A DNA stretch of 50,793 bases from an uncultured Acidobacteriota bacterium (GCA_902826685.1 CADEFT010000045.1:1-50793), one strand, 5' to 3'; shown: positions 16,726 through 26,118, numbered from the stretch's first letter. A program made the numbers and translations. The notes: generated by a model not told the origin, from the sequence alone.

Positions 16726-18115
16726 GCCACCAGTATCCCCGATCGGCGCGCGCGGGATCAAACTTGGGATTGGGCACCGGCATCTGGGCGCCAACCGATT
16801 GGCGCCACGCTTCGAGTTTCGCCTGTAATCGCTTCGCTTCCGCGGGTCTCGCCTGGGCCAGGTTGTGCCGCTCACCCGGATCCTCGCGTAAGTGGTAAAG
16901 CTCGGTGGAGCGGTCTTCATAGAGCTCCACCAGCTTCCAGTCGCCTTCGCGGATCGCGCCCGCGGGTTTGCCGAGCTGGTTGCTGTAATGCGGGTAATGC
17001 CAGTACAAATCGCGTGGGCCAAGCGGCGTGCCGCGAGTAAGCAGCGGCATGAGACTGGCGCCATCCACGGCCGGCGCGGCGGCGCCCGCGGCTTCGGCGA
17101 ACGTGGGCAGAAAATCGATGCTGCACACGGGCGTATGCTCGACACGCGGCTTGACACCGGGCCAGCGTACGATCAGCGGCTCGCGGATGCCGCCTTCATA
17201 CACGTGGCCTTTGCCCTCGCGCAGCGGCGCGTTCGAAGTGACCGGCTTCAGCTTCCATTCCGGCGCGGAAAGTCCTCCGTTGTCGGAAGTGAACAGGATC
17301 ACCGTGCGATCGGCCATCCGCGTTTCTTCCAGGGTCTTCATGATGCGGCCCACGCTTTCATCCATGCTCTCAATCATGGCGGCGTAAACGGGGTCGTTCT
17401 GCGCGGCGCCGGGTTTGATGCGGCGGCGGTACTTTTCGACCAGCGCCTGCTTGGCTTCGATGGGTACATGCACGGCGTAGTGCGGCAAATAGAGGAAGAA
17501 CGGCCGCGCCGTGTTGGCGCGAATGAAACTCTCGGCTTCGGCCGTGAGCCGGTCGGTGAGATACTCGCCGTCGCGCCCTTCGATCGGCGGGTTGCCTTTC
17601 CATTGAGGATAGAAAAAGCTCTTCGGCATGCCGCTTTGCGAGCCGCCGATATTGACGTCGAAGCCTTGGCGTTCCGGCCAGTACTCCGCGGTTGGTCCCA
17701 GGTGCCACTTGCCGATGTGGGCCGTCGCGTAGCCCGAAGGCTTCAACACCTCGGCGATGGTTTGCTCTTCCAGAGCGAGGAATTGCCTGGTTTTGGGCGG
17801 CAGCAGTTTCGAATACGGCAAGGGATGCCCGCCTGGCAGATAGTTGGTGATGCCAACGCGCGCCGGATACTTGCCCGTCATGACGGCGGCGCGCGTCGGC
17901 GAGCAGACGGGGCAGGCGGCGTAACCATTGGTGAAGCGGACGCCTTGCGCGGCCAGCCGGTCCAGATTCGGCGTCTGGTAGAACCGGCTGCCGTAGCAGC
18001 TCAAATCGGCCCAGCCCAAATCGTCCATCAGGATCAGAATGAAATTCAATTTGGCGCTGGATTGCGCCATGGCGGAAGCGGCCGTGGAGGCTGCCAGAAA
18101 GTCTCGTCTGGTCAT
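16703..18115 (-). CDS. Tat-exported sulfatase (arylsulfatase A family)
   Basis: A 470-residue type I sulfatase. The N-terminus MTRRDFLAASTAASAMAQ carries a twin-arginine signal. Metal-binding Asp residues are in LMDDLGWAD (31-32), and the formylglycine motif CSPTR starts at Cys71, followed by GKYPARVG. Conserved IGKWHLG and TSDNGG segments are present. It hydrolyses sulfate esters, probably in the periplasm, after Cys71 is converted to formylglycine; no formylglycine-generating enzyme is in the window. The start at 18115 is 5 nt after the TonB receptor stop, so receptor and sulfatase probably form an operon for sulfated-glycan use. The substrate is unknown. Confidence 0.93.
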   Translation of the reverse strand: MTRRDFLAASTAASAMAQSSAKLNFILILMDDLGWADLSCYGSRFYQTPNLDRLAAQGVRFTNGYAACPVCSPTRAAVMTGKYPARVGITNYLPGGHPLPYSKLLPPKTRQFLALEEQTIAEVLKPSGYATAHIGKWHLGPTAEYWPERQGFDVNIGGSQSGMPKSFFYPQWKGNPPIEGRDGEYLTDRLTAEAESFIRANTARPFFLYLPHYAVHVPIEAKQALVEKYRRRIKPGAAQNDPVYAAMIESMDESVGRIMKTLEETRMADRTVILFTSDNGGLSAPEWKLKPVTSNAPLREGKGHVYEGGIREPLIVRWPGVKPRVEHTPVCSIDFLPTFAEAAGAAAPAVDGASLMPLLTRGTPLGPRDLYWHYPHYSNQLGKPAGAIREGDWKLVELYEDRSTELYHLREDPGERHNLAQARPAEAKRLQAKLEAWRQSVGAQMPVPNPKFDPARADRGYWWREGTVPK

Positions 18116-18120
18116 GGTCG

Positions 18121-21100
18121 TCACCAAATCAGTTTCAAAGCCAGTTGTGAGATCCGCGCGTCGCGCGCGCTGCGCACCTGCCCGATGAACTGGCTGTTGA
18201 CGTTGAGATCGGGCTGGTTGAACTGCGCGTGATTGAAGAAGTTGAAGAACTCGGCCCGGAATTGCGCCGTCAGACGCTCGGTCAGGCGTGTGTCCTTGAG
18301 AATCGAAAGATCCCAGTTGTTGAGTCCCGGAATTTCGACGATGTTGCGCCCGCCGTCGCCGAATGTGCCCAGGCGCGTGGTGGTGAAGCAGCCCGTATCG
18401 AAGTAGCGGTCGATGGTGCGCGCACCGCGGTCCAGGTTGCCATCGCAACTGCGATTGGCCCGCTGGAAGGGGAAGCCGCCGACGTTGGCGCGATCGCCCG
18501 CCACGGTAACGGAGAAAAAATTGCCAGTCATGAAACTGGCGATGGTGTTCACCGACCAGCCGCCGGCGATGGCGTTGGCCGCTCCGCTTGCGTTGCCTAG
18601 GAAGCGCTTTCCCTTGCCGAAGGGAAGCTGGTAGATCGCGCTCGACGTCAGGCGCTGCCGCACGTCGAAATCGGAGCTGCCGCGATCGTCCCGCAGGCGG
18701 TAAGCGTTTTGATGCCAGGATCCGCCGGAGCCGCGCGACGCCGTGTCGATGGCATGCGACCAGGTGTAGCCCATCAGAAAGCTCAAGCCATTGGCGAAGC
18801 GGCGCTCCAGGCGCGCCTGAAGGGCGTTATAGATCGAGTTTTCCTGCCAGTTGGCGGAAAGAATGTCGCCGAACGAGGGAAACCGGCGCCGCGAGGCCAG
18901 CGGCGAGATGTTGTTGGGATCGGCCGGCAGCACGGCCTGATTGATGTTCACACGCTCGGTCAGCTTCGTGCCTTTGCTGCCGGCGTAAGCGAGTTCCACC
19001 AGGAGGTTGGCGCCCAGCGATTGTTCGATATTCAGGTTCCATTGCTGCAGGTAAGGCGAGCGGTCGCGCGGATCGACCGAGAACGGCGATAACGTCGAGA
19101 CCGGAAAACTGGGCGACGCCGGATCGGGGAACGCATCGCGATCCCAGTTGAGATTGGGCACGCCGACGGCATTGTTCAACGTGGCGGAGAAAACCAGTGG
19201 TGGCGCGTTGATTTTGAACTGCAGCTCATTGCCCTGCGACTTGGCGTAGAACCAGCCATAACCGGCTCGCAGTGCGGTGCTGTTGGTCAACCGGTAGGCG
19301 AGGCCGATGCGGGGCGCGAAGTTGTTGCGATCCGGAAACCAGATGCCCGGCCGCAGACCGGGATTGAACTCCAGGCCCGGGATCTCGCGCCTGATGGGCG
19401 ATTCCTCGCGCGAGATACCGACGACGAATTTGGCGAGCGAAGTATCGAAGTAGCCTTCCTTGCCGTTGACGTCGGCCATCGGCGAATCGTATTCGTAGCG
19501 CAGCCCCAGGTTGAGCGTCAACCTTGGCGTAATCTTCCAATCGTCGGCTACGAACAGGCTGGTGCTTCGCGAGCGCCAGCGGCCGACGCCCAGTCCGATT
19601 TGCGCGGTGGCCGTGTTGAAGTGGCCAAGCAGGTAGTCGCCCACCGGACTGCCGGTATAGCGGTCGTCGAACGAGAACGAGCCGTTGTTGCTCAGCCCCA
19701 AACGCTGATCGAAGCGGATGTAGCGGAAATCGGCCCCAAAGCGCCATGTGTGCTTGCCGCTTACCAGGTTCACGGTGTCGCTGAATTGGAACAGATTGTC
19801 CACGCCGCCCTGGTTGATGCCGGTGCCGCCGCCCACGTAGAAGCCGCCGGAAAGGCCGGCGCCAGGCAGGCCGTATTCCTCCGGCACCTGGGGAATCTTC
19901 AGGCCGAGCTCGCTCGCGAGGCTGGTAGGCGTGGTCTCCCAACTGTTGAAGACGACCGCCCGATTGAATCCGAATTTAAACACGTTCAGCAACCGCGGCG
20001 AGAAGATGTGCGTGTGTTGCGCCACCAGGTTGCGCCCCTGGTAAGGAAAGACGTTGCCCGCCAAGGGGCCGATGCCGGGGCGGAACAGAGTGGACTCGTA
20101 GTTGGTGTAGCGAGCAAAAACCGAATCGGAGGCGGAGATCTGATAATCGCCGCGCGCGCTGTACTGATCGTCGTCGCGATTGGTGGTTTTGATCGTCACG
20201 AAGTTGCGGCCGCCGATGTTCGTGTTCGGCGCGGGCGTGTATTTGGAAAAATTCCGCGTCACCGAAGAGATCCGCGAGGTGGGAATGCGATTGCCGGGAA
20301 ATGGCGTTCCGGTCAATGGATCGAGCAGCGCGCCGCCGGGCTTGGAAGAACGCAGCGCGCTCAGGTCGCCGGCAAGTTGATCGGCCGTGGGCACCAGCGC
20401 GCTCAGCGTCCCGCTGCGCCGGCTGCGCAGCGATTCGAAGTTGCCGAAGAAGAACAGCTTGTTGCGCACGGCCGCGCCGCCGAGCGAGGCACCGAAGTTG
20501 TTCTGGCGGAATGGCGCCTTGATCGTCCCGAAGTAGTTGTCGAAAAAATTGGCGGCGTCGAACTTGTCGTTGCGCAGGAACTCATACACCGAACCGTGCA
20601 AGGCGTTGCCGCCCGAACGGCTCACCAGGCTGACCACGCCGCTTCCCTGTCCATACTCGGCGGAGAACAGGTTGCGGTCGATCTTGAATTCCTGAATGGC
20701 ATCGACGGAAAGCATCACGCTTGGGGAGTTGAACCAGGAACTGCGGGTCTCGACGCCGTCCACCAGGTAACTGTTGGTGTCGCCGCGGCCCCCGGAAATG
20801 TGGACCGCCATGTCGGTGCGTCCCGATTGGTTGGCGATGGTCGCGCTGCGCGCATTGTAGGCCGGCACCACACCCGAAGAGAGATTCGCCAGTTGCATGA
20901 AGTTGCGTCCGTTCAAAGGCAAATCGACGATGTTCTTCTGCTCGATCACCTGGCCAAGCGACGATGTTTCGCTTTCCACGCGCAGGCCGGACGCTTCGAC
21001 GCGTACCTGCTCGGCGACGTCCCCGATCGTGAGCTGCACGTCGGCGCGCACGGTCTGATTGACCAGCAGGACGAGCCCGGCCGCTTCGTATTTCTTGAAG

Positions 21101-21339
21101 CCCGGCGCGGAGGCCGAAACCGTGTAGGTTCCAGGAGCCAGTTGCGGGAAAACGAAAGCGCCATCGGCTCCGGTGGCGGCGTTGCGGGCGATTCCGGTGC
21201 TTTGATTGGTGACGGTGAGAGCCGCTCCCGGAACCATGGCTCCGGTGGCGTCGGTTACGCTGCCTACGATGCTCGACGAGACGATCTGGGCGGCGGCTAC
21301 GAAGGCGGCGCTGATGAAAATCAGGGCAAGACGTCTCAT
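18121..21339 (-). CDS. TonB-dependent receptor, Oar-like, first gene of a sulfatase operon
   Basis: A 1072-residue outer-membrane receptor. The signal peptide MRRLALIFISAAFVAAAQ is followed by a CarboxypepD_reg-like domain (IVGSVTDATGAMVPGAAL), a plug (LPLNGRNFMQLANLSSG, GGRGDTNSYLVDGVE) and a barrel ending LKLIW. It is a diverged paralogue of the receptor at 8283-11489, with the same domain order. The start at 21339 is chosen from the signal peptide; upstream in-frame codons would overlap the divergent PaiB gene. It is followed after 5 nt by a Tat sulfatase, so a sulfated saccharide or its fragment is a reasonable guess for the ligand. Confidence 0.93.
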   Translation of the reverse strand: MRRLALIFISAAFVAAAQIVSSSIVGSVTDATGAMVPGAALTVTNQSTGIARNAATGADGAFVFPQLAPGTYTVSASAPGFKKYEAAGLVLLVNQTVRADVQLTIGDVAEQVRVEASGLRVESETSSLGQVIEQKNIVDLPLNGRNFMQLANLSSGVVPAYNARSATIANQSGRTDMAVHISGGRGDTNSYLVDGVETRSSWFNSPSVMLSVDAIQEFKIDRNLFSAEYGQGSGVVSLVSRSGGNALHGSVYEFLRNDKFDAANFFDNYFGTIKAPFRQNNFGASLGGAAVRNKLFFFGNFESLRSRRSGTLSALVPTADQLAGDLSALRSSKPGGALLDPLTGTPFPGNRIPTSRISSVTRNFSKYTPAPNTNIGGRNFVTIKTTNRDDDQYSARGDYQISASDSVFARYTNYESTLFRPGIGPLAGNVFPYQGRNLVAQHTHIFSPRLLNVFKFGFNRAVVFNSWETTPTSLASELGLKIPQVPEEYGLPGAGLSGGFYVGGGTGINQGGVDNLFQFSDTVNLVSGKHTWRFGADFRYIRFDQRLGLSNNGSFSFDDRYTGSPVGDYLLGHFNTATAQIGLGVGRWRSRSTSLFVADDWKITPRLTLNLGLRYEYDSPMADVNGKEGYFDTSLAKFVVGISREESPIRREIPGLEFNPGLRPGIWFPDRNNFAPRIGLAYRLTNSTALRAGYGWFYAKSQGNELQFKINAPPLVFSATLNNAVGVPNLNWDRDAFPDPASPSFPVSTLSPFSVDPRDRSPYLQQWNLNIEQSLGANLLVELAYAGSKGTKLTERVNINQAVLPADPNNISPLASRRRFPSFGDILSANWQENSIYNALQARLERRFANGLSFLMGYTWSHAIDTASRGSGGSWHQNAYRLRDDRGSSDFDVRQRLTSSAIYQLPFGKGKRFLGNASGAANAIAGGWSVNTIASFMTGNFFSVTVAGDRANVGGFPFQRANRSCDGNLDRGARTIDRYFDTGCFTTTRLGTFGDGGRNIVEIPGLNNWDLSILKDTRLTERLTAQFRAEFFNFFNHAQFNQPDLNVNSQFIGQVRSARDARISQLALKLIW

Positions 21340-21391
21340 GACAGTCGGCAAGCCTATCACAACGTCCCGCGCGCCGTGATGAGATGGAAGG

Positions 21392-22015
21392 ATGTACCTG
21401 CCGCCAGCTTTCCGTGTGGATGATGAGGAGGCGCTGTACCGGTTCGTGGATGAGAATTCGTTTGCCACGGTGGTGACGCACAACGAGGGAGAAATGATCG
21501 CGTCGCACCTGCCGGTGTTGCTCGACCGCGCCGGGCCGTCGCTTCTGATTCACCTGGCCAGGCCCAATCCGCAGGTGGCGCACCTGGAGGCGGGCGCGGA
21601 AACGCTCTGCATTTTTCACGGACCGCACGCCTACGTTTCCCCCTCGTGGTACGCCACCGCGCCCGCCGTGCCGACCTGGAATTACGCGGCCGTGCATGCT
21701 TACGGAAAGCCGTCGGCGTTAGAAGACGACGGCAAGACGCTGGCCATGCTGGGCGCCATGGTGGCGCGGTACGAGGCCGGCCGCGCGCGCCCCTGGACCT
21801 TCGATCCAGGCCTGGACTGGAACCGTCAAATGCTGCGGGGGATTCGGGCTTTCTCAATCGCCGTCACACGCCTCGAAGGCAAGTTCAAGATGAGCCAGAA
21901 TCGCAGCGCCGAAGACCGCGTGGGCGTCATCCGCGAGCTTTCGGGCAGCGGCAGCCAGATGGACCGTCAGGTGGCGGAACTTGTGCAGGCCGCTAATTCA
22001 AAGCGCGGCGCTTGA
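21392..22015 (+). CDS. PaiB-family FMN-binding protein
   Basis: A 207-residue protein of the PaiB family of flavin-split-barrel proteins. It starts MYLPPAFRVDDEEALYRFV and has the family blocks FATVVTHNEGEMIASHLPVLLD, YVSPSWYA and PTWNYAAVHAYGKP. In Bacillus PaiB is a negative regulator of sporulation and protease genes, but most members are uncharacterised and may bind flavin or haem. GGAAGG lies immediately upstream of the ATG. It is divergent from the TonB receptor operon (52-nt gap) and its 3' end overlaps the convergent peptidase gene by 23 nt. Confidence 0.93.
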   Translation: MYLPPAFRVDDEEALYRFVDENSFATVVTHNEGEMIASHLPVLLDRAGPSLLIHLARPNPQVAHLEAGAETLCIFHGPHAYVSPSWYATAPAVPTWNYAAVHAYGKPSALEDDGKTLAMLGAMVARYEAGRARPWTFDPGLDWNRQMLRGIRAFSIAVTRLEGKFKMSQNRSAEDRVGVIRELSGSGSQMDRQVAELVQAANSKRGA

Positions 22016-24053
22016 GGAACGGTTTGGGGTCGGGGGCGGCGCCGCGGAAGTCGCGATAAAGTTCCATGGCATCGCGGCTGCCGCCGCGTGAAAGCAGCCT
22101 GGAGCGGAACCGGTCGCCATTGGCGCGCTTGAGGCCGCCGTTCTCTTTGAACCATTCCACGGTGTCGGCGTCGAGTACTTCACTCCATAGATAGGAGTAA
22201 TAACCCGCCGCGTAGCCGCCGGCGAACACATGCGAGAAGTAAGTGGACCGGTAGCGCGGCGGCACGGGCGCGAAATCGACGCCATGCTTCTTCAGAACCG
22301 CCGCTTCGAAGGCTACCGGATCGTCCGGCACTTCCTCCGGCTTTAACTGGTGCCAGGCCTGATCGAGGAGGGAAGCGGCCACGGCCTCGGTTGTTTTGAA
22401 GCCCTGGTCGAATTGCCGTGCGGCTTCCACCTTTTGCAGCAATTCGCGAGGCATCGGTTTGCCGGTCTGATAGTGAACCGCATAGTGTTCAAAGATCTCC
22501 GGCCACCCGGCCCACATTTCGTTGACCTGCGAAGGGAACTCCACGAAATCGCGCGGCACCGAGGTGCCGGCAAAGCGCGGATACTTGACGTTGGAAAACA
22601 GGCCATGCAAGGCGTGGCCGAACTCGTGAAACAAGGTGTTCACTTCGTCATGCGTGAGCAGGGTGGGCTCGCCGTCGGACGGCTTGGGTATGTTTAGATG
22701 ATTTCCAATGACGGGCTTCTCGCCGGTAAGACCCGACTGCGGGACATAGGCGCTGGCCCAGGCGCCGCCGCGCTTGTTCGGACGCGCATAGAAATCGCCG
22801 AGAAACAATCCCAGTGGCGAACCATCGGCATTGAACACTTCAAACGCCAGCATATCGAGCGAGTAACCCTTCAGATCCTTGCGTTCCTGGAACATGATGC
22901 CGTAAAGGCGCGTGGCGGCATGGAAGACTCCATCCACCAGCACGCGGCGCAATTCGTAATACGGCCGCAACTGCGAATCGTCGAAGGCGTAGCGGGCCAG
23001 GCGCGTCTTCTCCGCCAGGAAGCTCCAATCGGCGGCGGTCACGTTCGAACCCATTTCGCTCGCTTCGCGGCGGGCGTTGGCCACCGCTGGAGGAGCCAAT
23101 CGCGCCAGCAACTGGTTCACCGCCTCCACCGTCCCGGCCGTTTGTTCCTTCAACTGATACGCGGCGTAATTCGGGAAGCCCAGCAGTTTCGCCAGTTCGG
23201 CGCGCTTCCGGGCCAGGGCGACGACGGTGGCGCGATTGTCGAACTCATTGCCGCGAGTGCCGCGGGCAAGCGACGCTTCCATGATGCGTTGCCGCAGCGC
23301 GGCGTTGCGCAGGAAATCGAGCGGAGGCTGCCCGGTGGTGTTGGTGAGGCGGATGGCAAACTTACCTTCGGCGCCCAGCGCCTTGGCCGCGGCCGCCGCA
23401 GCGCGGATCTGCGGTTCGGGCAGCCCCTCCAGTTCTTCGCGCGTGCCGGCGATCACCGCCGAAGCGTTGATCTCGCCCAGCACGTTCTTCCGGAAGGCCG
23501 CCGAAAGGCTGGCCAGATCGGCGTTGAGGGACTTCAGCTTCACTTTGTCGCCGGGCGAAAGATTGGCGCCGCCGCGCACGAAGTCGTCGTAATAGCGTTC
23601 GACCAGCCGCTTCGACTCGGCATCCAGTTTCAGCGAATCGCGCCGTTCGTGAAGGCTGCGGATACGCACGAACAAATCCGGGTTCATGAGAATCGCGCCG
23701 GAATGCGCCGCCTGCTTCGGCGAGATTTCCGCGTCCAGCTTCTGCAGGTTCGCATTCGTAAGCGAGGCGTTGAGGATGCTGAAGGCGCGGCTGGCGCGGT
23801 CGAGCAGCCGGCCCGAACGTTCGAGCGCGACGATCGTGTTCTCCAGTGTCGGCTTGGCCGGGTTGGAGGCGATTGCGGCGACTTCCTTGAGTTGCTCCGC
23901 CATTCCCTTTTCGATGGCCGGAAGGAAATGTTCGTCGCGGAGTTGGGCGAACGGCGGCAGGTGATAGGGCAGGGGGCTTTCGGTGAAAAGCGGGTTCATG
24001 TCTGCTGAGAAGCAACAGCTCATGCAGAGAAATAAGAGGTAAATCGTTCGCAT
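21993..24053 (-). CDS. dcp: M3-family zinc oligopeptidase (dipeptidyl carboxypeptidase-like), exported
   Basis: A 686-residue metallopeptidase. The zinc motif HEFGH is at residues 476-480 within TLFHEFGHALHGLFS, with the third ligand Glu expected in the following VPRDFVEFPSQ block, whose wording is typical of Dcp. The length (E. coli Dcp has 681 residues) agrees. An N-terminal hydrophobic stretch (MRTIYLLFLCMSCCFSA) looks like a signal peptide or lipoprotein signal, suggesting a periplasmic enzyme that trims peptides. Its ATG overlaps divergently with an upstream ATG of the cyclase gene, so the two share a very short promoter region. Oligopeptidase A is the alternative family name. Confidence 0.92.
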   Translation of the reverse strand: MRTIYLLFLCMSCCFSADMNPLFTESPLPYHLPPFAQLRDEHFLPAIEKGMAEQLKEVAAIASNPAKPTLENTIVALERSGRLLDRASRAFSILNASLTNANLQKLDAEISPKQAAHSGAILMNPDLFVRIRSLHERRDSLKLDAESKRLVERYYDDFVRGGANLSPGDKVKLKSLNADLASLSAAFRKNVLGEINASAVIAGTREELEGLPEPQIRAAAAAAKALGAEGKFAIRLTNTTGQPPLDFLRNAALRQRIMEASLARGTRGNEFDNRATVVALARKRAELAKLLGFPNYAAYQLKEQTAGTVEAVNQLLARLAPPAVANARREASEMGSNVTAADWSFLAEKTRLARYAFDDSQLRPYYELRRVLVDGVFHAATRLYGIMFQERKDLKGYSLDMLAFEVFNADGSPLGLFLGDFYARPNKRGGAWASAYVPQSGLTGEKPVIGNHLNIPKPSDGEPTLLTHDEVNTLFHEFGHALHGLFSNVKYPRFAGTSVPRDFVEFPSQVNEMWAGWPEIFEHYAVHYQTGKPMPRELLQKVEAARQFDQGFKTTEAVAASLLDQAWHQLKPEEVPDDPVAFEAAVLKKHGVDFAPVPPRYRSTYFSHVFAGGYAAGYYSYLWSEVLDADTVEWFKENGGLKRANGDRFRSRLLSRGGSRDAMELYRDFRGAAPDPKPFLKRRALN

Positions 24054-24078
24054 GGCTTATTCGAATTATACTTTCCGG

Positions 24079-25041
24079 ATGCGAACCCGGTTGTTGCTAA
24101 CCCTCTTTTGCGCGATGCTTTCCGCCCAAACGCCGCGCCAATCGCTGGCGAAAGCGGATTTCGAGCGCCTGCTGACGGAGCTTTCCAATTGGGGCCGTTG
24201 GGGCAAAGCGGATGAATTGGGCGCCTTAAATCTGATTACGCCGGAGAAGCGCCGGACGGCGGCGAAGCTGGTGCGCGACGGGGCGGCGGTATCGCTTTCC
24301 CACGTGGCGGAGAAAGAGAAAGCGGCCGACAATCCACGCCCGTTCGGCCATGAGATGCTTTCCACCGCGCAGACGCCGGGAGCGCAGTCGCACAGCGATC
24401 AGTTCACCGTCGCCCATCACGGCCTGGCTCACACGCACATCGATGCGCTGTGCCATTTCTTCTGGGAAGGAAAAATGTACAACGGCTTCTCCCGCGAAGA
24501 AGTGACGGGGAAGGGAGCGGGGAAGCTTTCCGTTTTCCACATGCGCAACGGGATCTTCACGCGCGCCGTGCTAGTGGACATTCCGCGCCTCAAAGGCGTG
24601 CCGTATCTGGAGCCCGGAACCGCCATCTATCCCGAAGATCTGGATGCGTGGGAGAAGAAAGCCGGCGTGCGCGTGCAGGCGGGCGACGTGGTGCTGATTC
24701 GCACCGGGCGCTGGAAGCGGCGCACGGAGAAGGGGCCGTGGTCGGGGGAACTGGCGGGCTTGCACATGACGTCGGCGAAATGGCTCAAGAGCCGCGATGC
24801 CGCCATTTTGGGTAGCGACGCCGCGCAGGACGTGATGCCGTCCGGCGTGGAGGGCGTGCGGCAGCCCATTCATCTGTTGGTGCTGGTGGCGATGGGCATG
24901 CCGATTCTCGACAACGTCGATCTCGAAGCCGTGAGCGAGGAGGCGGCGAAGCGGAAGCGCTGGGAGTTTCTCATCACCACCGCGCCACTGGCGGTGCCGG
25001 GCGCCACGGGATCGGCCTTGAATCCGATTGCGATCTTTTAG
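24079..25041 (+). CDS. Exported cyclase-family (kynurenine formamidase-like) hydrolase
   Basis: A 320-residue protein of the 'putative cyclase' superfamily (PF04199), which includes bacterial kynurenine formamidase. The metal-binding region AHTHIDALCHFFWEG corresponds to the family HxGTHxDxPxHF motif. Further family blocks are WGKADELGALNLITPEKR and GDVVLIRTGRW. The start at 24079 begins a signal peptide (MRTRLLLTLFCAMLSAQ); an ATG at 24052 would place nine extra residues before it and overlap the peptidase start. The substrate is not predictable. The stop overlaps the convergent thioesterase stop by 4 nt. Confidence 0.87.
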   Translation: MRTRLLLTLFCAMLSAQTPRQSLAKADFERLLTELSNWGRWGKADELGALNLITPEKRRTAAKLVRDGAAVSLSHVAEKEKAADNPRPFGHEMLSTAQTPGAQSHSDQFTVAHHGLAHTHIDALCHFFWEGKMYNGFSREEVTGKGAGKLSVFHMRNGIFTRAVLVDIPRLKGVPYLEPGTAIYPEDLDAWEKKAGVRVQAGDVVLIRTGRWKRRTEKGPWSGELAGLHMTSAKWLKSRDAAILGSDAAQDVMPSGVEGVRQPIHLLVLVAMGMPILDNVDLEAVSEEAAKRKRWEFLITTAPLAVPGATGSALNPIAIF

Positions 25042-25433
25042 CCGTTCCGTTTCGCCTGCAGCCGCGCGGCAAACCGCGGTACGTGGATGACGAACCGCTC
25101 GTGCGTGCCTTCGGCGATCTTCTCCTTCTCGTCGAACGCCTCCACCTTGCAGGTGACGCGGCGCTCGTCCACGGCGGCGATCTCGGCATGGAACGACACC
25201 CGCATGCCCATGGGCGTTGCCGCCAGGTGCTTCACATCCACATGCGTGCCAACCGTATCGAAGTCCGCCTCCAGGTACTGCTTGATCAGGTTGCGCGATG
25301 TCATTTCGAGCAGCATGATCAACCACGGCGTACCCAGCACGCGCGCGCTTTCCAGTCCCAGAAAATCGACCGCGATATCGCCGGTGACCAGCGTCTTGTG
25401 TTCGCCCTTGGCTCCAATCGGGATTTCCGCCAT
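25038..25433 (-). CDS. Hotdog-fold thioesterase (FlK-like)
   Basis: A 131-residue single hotdog domain related to the fluoroacetyl-CoA thioesterase family and other small acyl-CoA thioesterases. Recognised segments are LGTPWLIMLLEMTSRNLI, TVGTHVDVKHLAATPMG and FDEKEKIAEGTHERFVI, the last being the usual C-terminal strand of this group. The Glu and Thr/His residues of the active site are present (LLEMTS, GTHVDVKHL). It would hydrolyse small acyl-CoA esters in the cytoplasm. It follows the helical-repeat gene by 10 nt on the same strand. Confidence 0.88.
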   Translation of the reverse strand: MAEIPIGAKGEHKTLVTGDIAVDFLGLESARVLGTPWLIMLLEMTSRNLIKQYLEADFDTVGTHVDVKHLAATPMGMRVSFHAEIAAVDERRVTCKVEAFDEKEKIAEGTHERFVIHVPRFAARLQAKRNG

Positions 25434-25443
25434 GGTTCCGATG

Positions 25444-26016
25444 CTACCGCCGATCGCCCTTCGGCGGCCAGACCGTAGCGTACTTCTTGCGGTACGTGGG
25501 ATCGGGCTCGGTTTCGATCAAGGCGACGGCGGTAGCGCGAACGGCGTCGTCCGGGACGGCGTCGTACAGCCGCCGCAGGCAGACGGCGATGTCGTAGCGG
25601 ATCAGCGTGGTGTTCTTCTCCGCGGCACACTCCTTGAAGCGGCGCGACAATCCCTGCAGCAAGACCTGCCGCTGCTTCTTCCCCGCCGCGCCGGCTTGCC
25701 ACAAAGCTTGCAGGGCGTGGCGCGCGGTTACGAACTTCCGGTCGCGGGTCACTTCGAGCAGGGCATCGAAATCGCGCAGGATCCGTTCTTCCGGATCGCT
25801 CGCCGCCAGCGCGCAAAGCAGTTGCGCGGCGATGGAGCGCAGGCGGTTGTCCTTGGCGCCAAGGGCGCGCACCAGCACGTCCCAAGCCTCATACGTCCAC
25901 GCCACCGGTGGACGCCCGGCCGCTTCGAGCAGAGCGCGGAATGCCTCTCCTTGCGCCTCCCGTTCGCCGGAATGAATCGTTTCCAGGTGCTGCCTGATGT
26001 CGGTGTGATCGCTCAT
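25444..26016 (-). CDS. HEAT-like helical-repeat protein of unknown function
   Basis: About 190 residues, almost entirely alpha-helical, with paired helices (YEAWDVLVRALGAKDNRLRSIAAQLLCALAA, FVTARHALQALWQ) that resemble HEAT repeats. No catalytic motif, signal peptide or membrane segment is seen. An ATG at 26040 is in frame, but a TTGACA/TATCCT promoter spans that codon, so the ATG at 26016 is preferred. The gene and the downstream thioesterase form a short operon. Helical-repeat proteins usually bind other proteins; nothing more specific can be said. Confidence 0.7.
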   Translation of the reverse strand: MSDHTDIRQHLETIHSGEREAQGEAFRALLEAAGRPPVAWTYEAWDVLVRALGAKDNRLRSIAAQLLCALAASDPEERILRDFDALLEVTRDRKFVTARHALQALWQAGAAGKKQRQVLLQGLSRRFKECAAEKNTTLIRYDIAVCLRRLYDAVPDDAVRATAVALIETEPDPTYRKKYATVWPPKGDRR

Positions 26017-26029
26017 TGGAATGGGGCAA

Positions 26030-26059
26030 AGGATAGCCATGTCCTTTGGGTACTGTCAA
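26030..26059 (-). promoter_or_regulatory. Sigma-70-type promoter for the helical-repeat/thioesterase operon
   Basis: On the minus strand a perfect TTGACA (26054-26059) is followed after 18 nt by TATCCT (26030-26035). The expected start of transcription near 26023 leaves a leader of only a few bases before ATG 26016, so the message may be nearly leaderless. Confidence 0.45.
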
Positions 26060-26091
26060 CCATTTTGAGTGGATCCCCTTACACCCACCCC

Positions 26092-26118
26092 GGGAATCGC
26101 CGGATTTTCGCGATTCCC
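26092..26118. promoter_or_regulatory. Perfect 9-bp inverted repeat between divergent promoters
   Basis: GGGAATCGC (26092-26100) and GCGATTCCC (26110-26118) are exact inverted copies with a 9-nt spacer. The site lies about 35 bp beyond the -35 of the leftward promoter and about 25 bp before the -10 of the rightward 6S-like RNA. No T-run follows on either strand. The symmetry and position suit an operator for a dimeric regulator; a protein-independent hairpin is the alternative. Confidence 0.45.
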
